Assembly: GCF_003254395.2 (NCBI RefSeq)
Contig: NC_037647.1
Location: 8,645,550-8,709,549, forward strand
Direction: 5' to 3'
DNA from: Apis mellifera
Lineage: Eukaryota > Arthropoda > Insecta > Hymenoptera > Apidae
DNA: 64,000 nt
In this document: positions 49,709 to 61,900 of the stretch, one piece after another
Layout of the letters: each line of letters begins with the position of its first letter
Numbering within the stretch: the first letter of the stretch is position 1
Position numbers and translations under genes: made by a program
The notes under the pieces: model-generated
Databases searched by the model: none
What the model was told of the DNA's origin: nothing
What the model saw: only the letters and a program-made list of their open reading frames with translations

Positions 49709-50724
49709 TTTCGAAAGACACCACTTGCAATACGAACTCGAAAAATTTTTAACCACAATTTTTTGAGCATAGCATTCCCTTTTGCACAAATTACATAAAA
49801 AAAAATCTTCAAATAGAGTGACACGTAAAATCCGCGTGCTGATTACATGAAACGAAAATCTTAATAAAATCTTATTAAAGTGTTAAAATTCAATAAGTGC
49901 AATCGCTTAGTTTAATCATTGAATAATTGTTTTCAATATTACCAATTATAATTGACACGTAGCTAATAAAATAAAATCGTATTACACAAATTTATCGGCT
50001 TATTATCGACTACCATTTAGGTAACGTTTTTCAAGAATACACCATAATTTTGTAACTTTTAATATATGTAAAATCACAGCACACGTAACATAAATATAAT
50101 GGCGACGAAAGTTAACAGACTGTAAAAATGCTACATAATCTTATCAACAATGATTATACTATTAAATGATTGACATCGTATTGGCAATCGAAAATAGAAT
50201 AATTCAAAAAGAGAAAAATTCAATGTTTATAAAACATGTTTGAAAGCTCATGTTTTTGGAAACGATAACAATAGTTCTCCAATCAAAATGTTGAAATATC
50301 AATATGTAAATTTTTTATATTATTCTTCATACATTTTTATATTAAAATATAATATAATATAATATATCTAAAATAGTTTTACAAGAAACATTTCACAAAT
50401 AATCAATCTTATTATCATTCAATTAATTATATTTTTTTACAATATTAAATAAACTCAATAAATAATATTAACCAATGAATATTATATAATATCACTGATT
50501 GTTTATTCGTAATTGCAATAAAATTCATATGCTCACTTATCTCACTTAGAATCTATCTAACTACGGTATGTTTTATGCTTAGATTTCACCTATATTAGTT
50601 GTTCACCTACATGTTTTTATATCCTTGTACATATTCTAGTCAACGTTAGTTATTCTTTCGTTTTTAATCGTTTAACATTTTAGAGAATTGTTTTAAAAAA
50701 TAGACATAATTGAAAATTAATAAA
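49709..50724. promoter_or_regulatory. Divergent promoter region, LPGAT1 and fumarase
   Basis: A non-coding stretch of 1016 bases lies between the LPGAT1 start (minus) and the fumarase start (plus), and must hold promoters for both. It is AT-rich, and I could not pick out a clear TATA box, initiator pair or factor-site cluster. A shared promoter is possible but not shown. Confidence 0.4.
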
Positions 50725-53623
50725 ATGATGTTAAATCTATTAAAATATTTATCAAACAATCATGGATTATTAGAATTAAAGAAATCATCGTCATTTTTAA
50801 CATTAAGGCTGTCATTGAATACAACAGCAGTAGTTTCTAAAGGCAAGAAAAAGGTACAAATCTGTCATATAAAATATGATTAAAAATATATTTTCAATAA
50901 CAAATTTGTAAGTTATGATTTATTATTTTATCAATTTATTTTTGCATTTATTTTCTTTCAATATTGCCAAAAATTTTTTAATTAATTGTAGAATATTTTT
51001 TTTTTACGTAATCGCTTAAGAATCAGACTTTAAAATAGTTTTGAAAAATATTAAAAAAAAAAAATACTATTTTATTACTTATAATTTTACTAAATTTTTT
51101 TTTAAATATTGTTATATCATTTATAATATAACAATTGAATATGTTTGACATTTAATCCATAATCGTGCATGAAGAAGATAAACGATTTTTTTAAAACCAA
51201 AAATTATCGAACGAAATTTATAAATGGTATGAAACAAAATTTTTTATTTAAAAAATTAAAGATGTATATTTTTTAAATTATTTATATATGAATAATAACA
51301 TTTATGTTTTATTTTTATTATATTTTATTATATTATATTATATTTTATATTGCATATTTATATATATATATATAATTTTGTATTTCAATTTTAAAATTTT
51401 AAAAATATGTATATTTTTTTTTTTTTTATATTTAATTTATACAGTATATAAAAACACATTTGAATACTCACATACATTGATATATTATATAATATTAAAT
51501 TTATAACTAACCTTGATTTCCTCAACTTACTCTATTGAAATATTTATTCTGAAGCTATATTCATTCAGTTCTCTTATATAAATTAATCTCAATATGGTAT
51601 ATATATTCATAATTTTTTTTTTCATTAAATAATAAATAGATAAATAAATTTTATTTATATTATTATAATAAATTTTAATTATAATTTAAGGAATCAGATA
51701 GTGAATTTCGAATTGAGAGGGATACTTTTGGTGAAGTGAAGGTGCCTGTTAATAAATATTATGGAGCTCAAACAGTGCGATCAATGCAAAATTTTCCAAT
51801 AGGTGATACCTTTGAACGCATGCCTGTAAGAAAATTTAAAATTGTTTTTATTTCAATCTAATATAAATAAAATTTTATTATTTAAAAAAAATTTTAAGCT
51901 AAAGTTTCATTATATAACATTTTTAATTCATATTTTACATTTGTTTAGTATGGTGTTATAGTTGCATATGGTATATTAAAAAAAGCTGCAGCCGAAACAA
52001 ATAAAGAACTTGGAATGGATGCTAAAGTAGCAGATGCTATTAGTCAAGCTGCAGATGATGTTATATGTGGAGATCTTTATAATGATCATTTCCCATTAGT
52101 AATTTGGCAAACGGGTTCCGGTACTGTATATTTTCTATTAAATGTACATATTTATCAATATTAATATATATTAACAAGATATAGTATAATTTGATTTCAG
52201 GAACTCAAACTAATATGAATGTTAATGAGGTATTTATTATTATCACATAGCAAATATTATTAAATAATTTGAATATATTTGTAATTATTTTATTAATTTT
52301 ATATAGGTAATTTCAAATCGTGCAATTGAATTACTTGGTGGTAAATTGGGATCAAAAACACCTGTCCATCCAAATGATCATGTAAATAAATCTCAAAGCA
52401 CTAATGATTCATTTCCAACTGTTATGCAAGTAGCACTTGCTTTAGAAATTAATAGAGTTCTTCTTCCTGGTTTGGAAAAATTACATAATGCGTTAAATGA
52501 AAAAGTTAATGCATGGAAACATATTATAAAAATTGGTAGAACTCATACTCAAGATGCTGTGCCTCTAACATTAGGACAAGAGTTTTCAGGTTGATATTTA
52601 TATAATAATATTTTTATTTTTATATTTATTATAAAATCATCAATTTTAATAATAAAAATTTAAAAATAGGTTATGCACAACAAATTTGTAATGGCATTCA
52701 AAGAGTGAAAGATACTCTTCCAAGATTATATCAATTAGCACTTGGTGGTACTGCAGTAGGAACAGGATTAAACGCACCTAAAGGTTTTGCAGAGAAAGCA
52801 ATTGCAAAGATTGCAGATATTACTGGTTTACCATTTGTACCTGTTGCTAATAAGTTTGAAGCTTTAGCATCTAGGGATACTATAGTGGAAACACATGGAG
52901 CATTTAATACAGTAGCAGTTTCACTTATGAAAGTACATTAAGATAATATTTAATTTTAAAAAACACTTATATTTTCAATAATTTATTTTACATTATATAA
53001 AATTTTTATATAGATAGCTAATGATATTCGATTTTTGGGAAGTGGACCTCGCTGTGGTTTAGGAGAATTATCTCTTCCTGAAAATGAGCCAGGAAGTTCT
53101 ATTATGCCTGGTAAAGTTAATCCGACACAATGTGAAGCATTGTCTATGGTTTGTTGTCAAGTAATGGGTAATCATACTGCTATCACTGTTGCTGGAAGCA
53201 ACGGTCATTTTGAATTGAATGTATTTATACCTGTAATGATTTCAAATGCTTTAAGATCTGCGAGATTATTAGGTGATGCCTCTGCATCATTTACAAAGAA
53301 TTGTATTGTTGGTCTTAAAGCAAATGAAGAACGTATTAAAAAACTCTTAAATGAGAGTTTAATGCTTGTCACTGCTCTAAATCCACATATTGGTTATGAT
53401 AAGGTATTATAATTTTTCAATTTATTTATTAGATTAGAATTAATTTACTATGTTTTTATTATGATTAATATATAAAAATTATGTTTTAATACAGTCCGCT
53501 AAAATTGCAAAGCAAGCTCATGCAGAAAATATCACATTAAAAGAATCAGCACAGAAAAATGGTATAAGTCCAGAACAATTTGATGAATGGGTGAAACCTG
53601 AAGAAATGATTGGTCCTAAATAA
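50725..53623 (+). CDS. FH: Fumarate hydratase, class II (mitochondrial)
   Basis: Reversible hydration of fumarate to malate in the TCA cycle; homotetramer in the matrix. Coding exons: 50725-50853, 51691-51825, 51949-52120, 52201-52229, 52307-52589, 52670-52932, 53014-53403, 53495-53623, giving 509 aa (human 510). Residues 1-43 form a basic, Ser/Leu-rich presequence without acids except one Glu, as expected for mitochondrial import, and the core starts FRIERDTFGEVKVP. Motifs: GSGTQTNMN, the HPND loop at 176-179, GRTHTQDA with catalytic His235, and the signature GSSIMPGKVN at 364-373 with catalytic Ser365. His235 and Ser365 have the same numbers as the known human residues. Intron 1 (837 nt) is AT-rich and empty, and exon 4 is only 29 nt. 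Whether a second, cytosolic start is used cannot be told. Confidence 0.97.
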
Positions 53624-54119
53624 AGTTAATCAACAAAATGAAATCAAGTTAACATTTTTTATTAATAACTTATTACAAAAATTTTTTTAATATGTGTCAT
53701 ATTTGTGATATAATTATCATTATTGCGTATTAAAAAAATATACAATTGAAAATATAATCATATAAATCATATAAATTATATAATAGTCATTCGTATCGTT
53801 TAAAAAAAATCATAGATAATAAATAATAAGTATTATAACTGAAAGAACTTTTCAATTTAATAAACAAGATAATATAGTTTATAAATTGTATGAATATATC
53901 TTCATTTATCTCACATGATGTCATATTGTAATGTAATTCTTAGGGTTATCTTAAGGGTTATATTATAAATAATATAAAAGTATAAATTAATCAGTCATTT
54001 TAATACATTACATTTTACATGTTTTAAATTAAAACGAAATTTTTCATTTTTTGAATGTCATTTTATTATGAATAAATTGTGAACAATTTATTTTTAAATT
54101 TTTATTATTAAAATCCAAA
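53624..54119 (+). other. Intergenic spacer, fumarase to arginase
   Basis: 496 AT-rich bases between two same-strand genes. It includes the fumarase 3' untranslated region, with an AATAAA at 53859-53864 as one candidate signal, and the arginase promoter. No coding sequence or RNA gene is visible. Confidence 0.6.
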
Positions 54120-54286
54120 ATGAATTCATTAAGAAAAATACAAAGTGTTATTATTAGACTAGGAAATCGATATTACAAAAAACTTGGAATTATTGGAGTA
54201 CCATTTGAAAAAGGCCAGGTATTACTCTCTCTCTCTCTCTCTATATACATATATATATATATATATATAGTATAAATATATATATA

Positions 54287-54324
<38 letters not shown>

Positions 54325-55722
54325 TAAATAATATAATATGTATAGGAATAATGAAGTATTAATAAAAATATAGCATAAGAAAGGTGTAGCACAAGGTCCA
54401 GAAGCAATTAGAAAAGCTGGATTAATGAAAGAATTGGAATTATTAGGTAATTATTATCTATTTTATTAATTTTGAACAACTTAAAGATTATAAATCTAAC
54501 ATATATATTTAAATTCTAATATACATATTTTTAAATTAAATAAAAGGATTAGATGTGAAAGATTATGGCAATATTTTATATAAAGCAAAAAATGTAGCTG
54601 AGGTAGATAACATGACACATTTAGGTGATGTTGCTGGTTGTACAAGCAAATTATCTGAACAATTTCAACAAATTTTGAAGAAAGATCGAAGAATATTAAC
54701 TCTTGGTGGTGATCATAGTCTAGGAATTGGAACTATAGATGGTCATGTTAAGGTATAAAAAAATAATATTTAATGCTAACATTATTTTAATATATAATTT
54801 TATATTATTTCATAATTATTTTTAAAATTATATTTTCTTGTTATATATATTTTTATTTTATATTTTATTTTTAAAGGAAAAAGGAGATATAGCTTTAATA
54901 TGGGTTGATGCTCATGCAGATTTAAATACAAATAAAACTAGCACTACTGGATTATTTCATGGAATGCCTGTAGCATTATTAACTTCTGAATTGGCTGATT
55001 ATTGGCCACATCTTCCAGGAATGGATTGGCAAAAACCAATGTAATTCATAATTATATTATAACAATATTATCGAAATGAATAGTATAATATATTAAATTA
55101 TAGGCTGTCTATCAGAAATGTTGCTTACATTGGATTAAGAGAAGTTGATAGTTATGAAAGACTAGTTATTGAGAAATTTGGTATTACTGCTTTCGGTATG
55201 GAAGATATAGAGAGATATGGTAATATTTTATGATATAAATGTTTAAATCATAAACGAACATTTTTTTAACCAATCATTAATATTTTTTTATTTTTTTAAG
55301 GTATTCATGATGTTACTTATATGGCATTAAGTAAAATAGATCCTAATGATTCAAGATCAATACACGTTAGTTTCGATATTGATTCATTAGATCCTTTGGA
55401 AGCACCGTGTACAGGAACTCCTGGTAAATTATTTTCATTTAAATAACATTCAATCTAATTTTTAAACATTCTTATATTTATTTTAGTACGTGGTGGATTA
55501 TCATTGAGAGAAGCTATTCATTTAATGGAAGTTCTCTATAGAACTAAAAGATTAAATGCATTAGATATTGTAGAAATAAATCCTTATATTGGTAATAAAT
55601 ATGATGTTCGATTAACTATTGGAGCTGCCATACATATTATTCAAGCTGGCTTTGGATATAGTAGAAGAGGTCTTAGAGTTCCAGAAGGTGTTACAGATAT
55701 ACCATTACCAACAGTTAAATAA
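54120..55722 (+). CDS. ARG: Arginase
   Basis: Hydrolyses L-arginine to ornithine and urea with a two-manganese centre; in insects it feeds proline and polyamine synthesis. Coding exons: 54120-54218, 54374-54446, 54547-54752, 54877-55040, 55104-55219, 55301-55423, 55487-55722, giving 338 aa. All metal ligands are present: H114 (GGDHS), D137, H139 and D141 (DAHAD), D245 and D247 (SFDIDSLDP). The proton-shuttle His154 (FHG) and Glu290 (LDIVEINP) are also there, each shifted by 13 from human ARG1 numbering. The first ~20 residues (MNSLRKIQSVIIRLGNRYYK) are basic with no acidic residue and resemble a mitochondrial presequence. Intron 1 begins with a (CT)n-(AT)n tract. The 3' end converges on the COA1-like gene. 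Confidence 0.96.
54225..54321. repeat. Compound (CT)n-(AT)n repeat in arginase intron 1
   Basis: A CT run at 54225-54241, directly after the intron donor, is followed by AT runs to about 54321, interrupted by AGTATAA units. It makes up most of a 155-nt intron. Confidence 0.93.
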
Positions 55723-55732
55723 ATTAATTATA

Positions 55733-55738
55733 TTTATT
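55733..55738 (-). terminator. Possible poly(A) signal of the COA1-like gene
   Basis: Reads AATAAA on the minus strand about 150 bases past the COA1-like stop codon, just past the arginase stop codon on the other strand. A closer signal overlaps the stop itself at 55885-55890. Confidence 0.4.
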
Positions 55739-55857
55739 CATAATTTTATAATATTAAATATAATTAAAATGTCATATTAACTCTTCTTTGAAGTTTATAT
55801 AGTAATAAGCTTTTGTAAAGTTTTAAACAATACCAGAAAAATATAAGAGAAATACAA

Positions 55858-55863
55858 AATAAA
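55858..55863 (+). terminator. Possible poly(A) signal of arginase
   Basis: AATAAA about 136 bases past the arginase stop. The resulting 3' end would reach the last codons of the convergent COA1-like gene. Confidence 0.55.
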
Positions 55864-55885
55864 ACAATATATTTCATTATTATAT

Positions 55886-56449
55886 TTATTTAACTTCATG
55901 AATCACAAAGATTTTATTAGGAATATCATTAAATTCAATTTCTACTTTTTTTATTTTGGTTTCACTTGTGTCTGCTTCAATTTGATACTCACAATTTAAT
56001 TTTCCTTCAGTATTAATTCCTTTCACATAAAGACTGAATTTCTTAATATCATTATATTCATTATTAGGATCAGGTTTTACTTTTCCTTCTTTTATCGGTT
56101 GTCCCAAATGTTCAATAGTCTTCTTATGATTATAAAATATTTCCAGTACGTTTCTATATGTTAATGTTCTTCGAATTCTTTTATCAATATAATAATTTAA
56201 AGTATATCCTGAAGCTGTTACAAAAATACTTCCGCAAAAAGCAATTTTCGCTAAATTATGTACGGAAAATACCTGTAAAAGACAAACATAATTTTTAAAA
56301 TATTATTTTATTCTTTCTTTTTAATCTTCGTTATATGAAAATCTTAGGTTAGGTTTTATTAAAACAAATTTTTTTCAATACTATTAAAAATTAATAATTA
56401 TAATTTATTACATACTTATAAAATACATATTTACCTGAAATACGTTCAT
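55886..56449 (-). CDS. COA1: COA1-like cytochrome c oxidase assembly protein
   Basis: Small mitochondrial inner-membrane protein resembling COA1 (TIM21-like fold), which helps early assembly of respiratory complexes. Minus-strand coding exons 56435-56449 and 55886-56272 give 133 aa (human COA1 146). One hydrophobic segment lies near residues 11-30 (AKIAFCGSIFVTASGYTLNY), preceded by a short N-terminus. It is followed by a basic stretch (KRIRRTLTYR) and a hydrophilic domain with LGQPIKEG and a beta-rich end (VEIEFNDIPNKIFV). The order of membrane anchor, LG(P/Q)P motif and C-terminal beta-strands matches COA1. Overall identity is low, so the assignment rests on architecture and a few motifs. 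The first coding exon has just five codons (MNVFQ), and the next begins exactly at a PyAG acceptor. Confidence 0.72.
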
Positions 56450-57647
56450 AGTTCAATTAATTCATATAAATATTTTCTTAGATAAATAAATGCCTTTGAA
56501 GAACAAAATTAAAGAATCTTGCTCTTATTCGTATATTTAGTCAACTATTTATATAATTTTACATAATTTTTACATAATATTTCTATTATGTAAAAATATG
56601 TATATAAGGTAAAATAAATAAAATAAACATTTAATAATTTAATTATACATCAATAAATTTCAAATATATTTAGAATACGTTTAGTAATTATAAAATGCAC
56701 TTTTGTCACGTGATTGAGTTATGGAAATTTTATTATTGATTAAATATTTATAAAATTCAATAGAAAATATAGATAAATTTAAATAAAAGAAAATATATTT
56801 TAAAAAAATATTTAATAAAAGAAAATATAGATAAATTTAATTAATAAAAAAAAATACAAATTTTAATATTTAAAAAAATCGTATAAGGTTGTTTAATTTA
56901 TTTCTTTATTTTAACAAACACAATATCTTTAATATATGTAAACAACTATATTGCTATACATCAAGTATTGAATATTTTTATTATTTTGCACATAATCATT
57001 AAATAGATTTTGTATATCCATATAATTCCATATATTTCAGCAACAAGTTTTTTATTTTTGCGCGATATGTTATTATAGATAATTCTATATAGGTACATGG
57101 ATATTACAACAATATACATCAAATTGATAAATTTATGTATTGTAATCTATAAATTAATAGATATTTTTCTACATAAATATAAGTATTTCCGGTAATATAG
57201 TAAAATTTGCTCACATATTTCGATAAGATCTTTATGTACAAAAAATTACAAAAAACAGAATTATTGCGAAATTCATGATAATGTATACAAAAACGAAGAT
57301 TTTAAAAGTCATACAAGATTAAGAGGTATTTTATAGATTTTATAGAGCGCATACATAGATATTAGAAATGTATCCTTATATAAAATAATATACATGTGAT
57401 AATATATAAAGTAAGACTAGATGTGAGTGTCACAGACCTTATCTATAAATCTATAATCGATACTGAGTATAGTTCGAGACACATTTAAGACGAAGCAAAA
57501 TCACTCGTCTTATTCTTAACGCAAGAATATGCGGCACAACAACGGCTGAAAGCATACTGGCAAGAAGAGAGCAAATTGTAATTGTTAATAATTAATATCT
57601 TTTTTCCAATTTTTTTCGATCTCCTTAAGAAATTTATAGTATGCTCA
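56450..57647 (-). other. 3'UTR of FEZ1 and upstream region of COA1-like gene
   Basis: AT-rich and non-coding. Minus-strand AATAAA signals lie at 57051-57056, 56905-56910 and 56897-56902, so the FEZ transcript probably ends near 56.9-57.0 kb. The remainder should include the COA1-like promoter. No other gene is seen. Confidence 0.6.
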
Positions 57648-58980
57648 CTAAGTAGGGCATAAAACTAAAAAAAAGAATATATATATATATATAATAATAT
57701 TTTAATATATTAAATTCGTATATTTATTTTAAATTCAATTACCTTTCAATATATAATCTGTTAACAAAGTAGGTACTGTTGGACTGTCTTCACTAATTGC
57801 TTTTAATACTGTAAAATAGAATATCAAAGTTAAATAATTATTATAATTATATAATTAACAATACCTACTTTTTATAAGAACTTGTAATGCTTGATTGTCT
57901 GGTGGGCCACTGTCTGTATGGTAAGGAATTACGGTAGTTAAATACTGCAAGAAACAGCATTAAAGTTAAATAATTTTAAGTTTATTTATGAATTTATCAT
58001 TTCAAAAAATCACAAATTACCTTAGATTCTTGAAGTGATCTATGTTGTAATAAAGGACTAGTACCATTTTGCATTTGATTTCTTTTTTTTGTAACATGAT
58101 GCTGTCTCCGTCGATTTTGTACTGCTAACAACAATGAAATAAATTGATTTTTTAATTCTTTTTCATATTCAAGTTCATCACGCAATGCAAGTTCCGCAAT
58201 GAGAGTTTCACTAAGCGCTCCCACCAAGGATTCCATTTCTCCAAGTAGCTCGTTAAGCTGGCTGGAGGTAAGATGTTTTAACTCTAGAATAAATAATCAT
58301 TATTCAAAATCATGAAATCCATTTCGATGCAGTTTATTATTTTGAATCAATTTAAATATACTTTTTTCATGCAGCGGAGAGCCCAAAACTTCTCTGCTTC
58401 TCTCCAACGCTTCGTCGCTATCTAATAAAGATCCATCAGAATCTGGAGATCTTTCCATGGATGGACTTTCCTACAAAAGATAGATTTTCTTTTTTTCGAG
58501 TAAATTTCTACCTAGTTTTCGAAAAATTTGATTTTTACCTGCATTATATCATCTATTTCACGGAGTACTTCTTCGGCAGTTTTCAACGGTTCCTCTGGAC
58601 TATGAGTATCGGTGCTACTGGACAAGATCAAAGCATGCATGTCCAAATCAGTTGCAACAGCCTCATCTTCGCTACTTAAATCCTCTAGTTCAGGTCTATA
58701 GCAAATAAAATGAAAGCATCTAATTTGCAAATCGTGCTTTACATATACTTTCAAAATATATTAAAATGCTTCTTATTGTTTTAAAATATGTATTTTTGCT
58801 GCAAGAAAAAGCTGCAAAATAAAATTGAAGAAGACTATAAAAAAAGATCGGGACTTACCTTTCCTGCGAAACCGGAGCTTCGTTCAAATTAAGCGCAGGC
58901 ATATGCATTTTCCTAGCATACGATTTACTCCAATCGATTGGTAATATGTTACCAAACGTACCGGTAATCGTCCACCACAT
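57648..58980 (-). CDS. FEZ1: Fasciculation and elongation protein zeta (FEZ1/UNC-76)
   Basis: Kinesin-1 adaptor for axonal transport and neurite outgrowth (C. elegans unc-76, Drosophila Unc-76). Minus-strand coding exons: 58859-58980, 58539-58695, 58362-58470, 58021-58283, 57869-57944, 57743-57808, 57648-57664, giving 269 aa. The acidic stretch with TAEEVLREIDDIMQ matches vertebrate TADQVIEEIEEMMQ. The coiled coil near 130-200 contains LNELLGEME, LRDELEYEKELKNQFIS and LLAVQN. The C-terminus has YLTTVIPY, PTVPTLLTDYILK and the exact family ending VLCPT. Human FEZ1 has 392 residues, and the vertebrate-type N-terminus is absent from this model. The ATG lies one base after a strong acceptor (long T tract, TATAG), so an untranslated exon must lie upstream. 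The last coding exon is 17 nt. Confidence 0.93.
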
Positions 58981-61900
58981 TCTATAAAAAAAAAAAAGGA
59001 AAAAATTGAAAATCTCTTTTTACAGATTGCGATGAAGAGAATGAGATTTTTTTCTTCCAAACGCATTAAATTTCATTAGGCATATTACCAGTTATGCACA
59101 TATACTATATAAGCTGACTCATATCCTCATGTTGAATTGTCCTCTGTTGTTTGAAAATTACGAATCGGGTAAGCAGCTGCTATTTTTAATTCTGAACTCT
59201 TAACGATTACTCGGAATCAACACCGAGATCTAATATCAAATATTTTTAGAAAGACGTGCTTAATAGCATACGTGAAAAATTGATGCAAAGATGCTCGAGG
59301 AAACAGCATATTTTCATATTTCTAGCTACGAACTGTTCTATTTTTAAACGAGTAACAACAATATGTTGCAGACGAATTATTCCATCGAACTCTGACGAGC
59401 GAAGAATAACCGTGTGAACATCAAATTTCATAGCAGTTTGGCACATCCTGTGAACATTTCCCAGATGAGTATTATCGCGTGAAATGGCTGGTGGTGAAAC
59501 ATATGATAAGATTCCGAGATGCGACATTCGGATGAAGTGTTCGTTTTCTAGGATGTGTACTGTGTGAATCATTCGACTCTCGTAGGCGTATCCCGTGCCT
59601 CGTATAGTGTACAGCCATAGACCGTATAGATAAGCCCCTCGATCTATTGTAAACACAGTTTAACTCGTTTCGATAACAATGCACCCATTCTAAGGAAATG
59701 AATTTCCGCGTGGAATCGACACCCGTGAAAGAGATCTTATCAATGGGGCTTTTTCAGACTTCCGATTTATAAACAATTACGATCAGATAATATAGAACAA
59801 ATTGCAAATATATTTGATTTATCTTATATAATTTTTTCTCTCGTACGGTCGTTCGATTAATTAAATTATTTCCTACGATCACGGATAATCGATCATGCCG
59901 AACTTGAACGAATTGATTAGGTTTAATTACCATTGAAATCGAACACTTCATGGTTCGTTGGCAGCCTTTAAAAGTTTGTTTTTTTTTTTCTCCTTCTTAA
60001 TTATTCTTATCGATCACAAGTTGATTCGATAATTTTTTTCATATAGTATTGCACGCCTGAGAGATTCTCGGAAATAAAAGGGGCATACAAATACATATGA
60101 CGAACGGGTCGATGGTGTTGGATTAATAAATAGAGGTCAATTCGACCCACTCGAGTTTCTTATTAACGTTAAGTGTATTAAAGCGGTGACTTCATCCTGT
60201 GCACATGTTAGTCTCATCATTCTGATCAAATGTCTAAACAACCAGACCAGATCCACTGATGAAAGAATGGAACAGGGACAATTTCGTCTGGGTTTAAATT
60301 TATTTAAATTGAACCGATGCAGACAGAAATAGAAAAAAGAATGATATATTCTCGCAATCATCATTTTTGACGTGATCTCTATATTTCTCTCTAATAATTG
60401 GAACGAAAAAAATATAGTGAAATTAAATTCCCTAGAAGGCGAGTCTATCCCTTTGCTTATTAATTCATTCTTCGGTTCAATGATCCGTGACGAGACCTGT
60501 CCACTCCTCGTACATTATCTGTTGCATAATACAAACAGTTTACGAGCAAAAACATCAAATTCTTCGACGATATATCATTCTAATAAATCGTTACGATTCA
60601 ATTTATAACGGTTAATTTATAACGGAGTCAATGAACAATTTAACCTTTACGAAGAATATTCTATTGACTCCTAAACAATATTATTCTTAAAAAATAGAAA
60701 GTGGATCACGAGAAGTATTTCCACTTTAGATCTTTTTACCATTGTACCATTGATTCGTCTCGTTTCATATATATATTGTTCACCGACAAAGATAAATAAA
60801 TTGAAAATCAGAGAAACGGGGCACGAAAGAGAACGGTGGCGGAGAAATATAGAAACCGGTATAGCGCATGCGCTGTTTTATTGACGTTTGTCCATTCGAG
60901 GGGTGGCTCGATACGAACGTTGGAACAAAACACAAAGATCAAATTTTCATGAGACATCCCCCTTACGATTCGATCGATGCACGATTTCTCGCTATTACGA
61001 TCGCGTTACTGACCCGTTACCTCCTGGGGAACTGGATTTCGGAACTGTCCCTACGCATTCTCCCCGCCTCACGTGCATTGATCCGCCATTTTTTACACTG
61101 GCTACCGTTTAAATCTGAAATGGAAATTTCTAGCTTTTTACAAAATAGACGTTTCACCTTTCGATTGTAATATATTAAAAGATAAAAAAATACTCGTTTG
61201 AAATATTTCTTTAGTGACGACTAATTAACAATTCCGTTGCCGCGTTTGGCGCACAGTTGTTAAGAACGGATAGAGAATAGATAGGAGAAATCTCGAGAAT
61301 GAGCGTGCAGTTTGAAAAGAGGGGCGGAGGAGAATAAAAAGGAAAGGGAGTTGCGCGCCTTACGGGGCGAGAAAGTCTTTCGAGAGGCGAAAAGAAAGCC
61401 TTAGCTGCCACCGTTTCGCGTTCCGAAGGCGGGGTGTATTATCATCGGAGCCACGACCTTGGCTGCCAAGAAGAAGAGACGCGTTTCGTTCGTGGAACAA
61501 CGCTATTCCTCTCGCGACAAATTGGATTACGAACAATGCGCCGGATACGCACGCACGGATGCGTTTATTCTTTCCGGCTTGATGCATGCATATGAAAGCG
61601 GCACCGATGCCGAATGAGACACGTGCGAGTGCACGTGCCCGATCTCTGCGAACCTCGGCCACTGACCTCTCGACTTCTCGTGGACGCTCGGACTTTCGAT
61701 ATTTCGACCAACCTAAAATTCTGCTCGTCCTCGTCCCTTAAACGCGATAATAAGACCGATCGATTCTTGATTTGAAAAGATATTCAAATAGAGGAGTGGA
61801 TGATTCCTCCTGATGAGAATGGAATTTAAACCGATCGATACCGTGACCGACATATTGTTTAATCGTTTGAATAATTTTTAATTTATTTGATGACGAATAT

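Noticed and set aside
59246..59684. Overlapping minus-strand open frames upstream of FEZ1
   Set aside because: Two frames compete over the same bases, neither has family motifs, and no splice pairing with the FEZ1 exon keeps a frame. They may be untranslated sequence.
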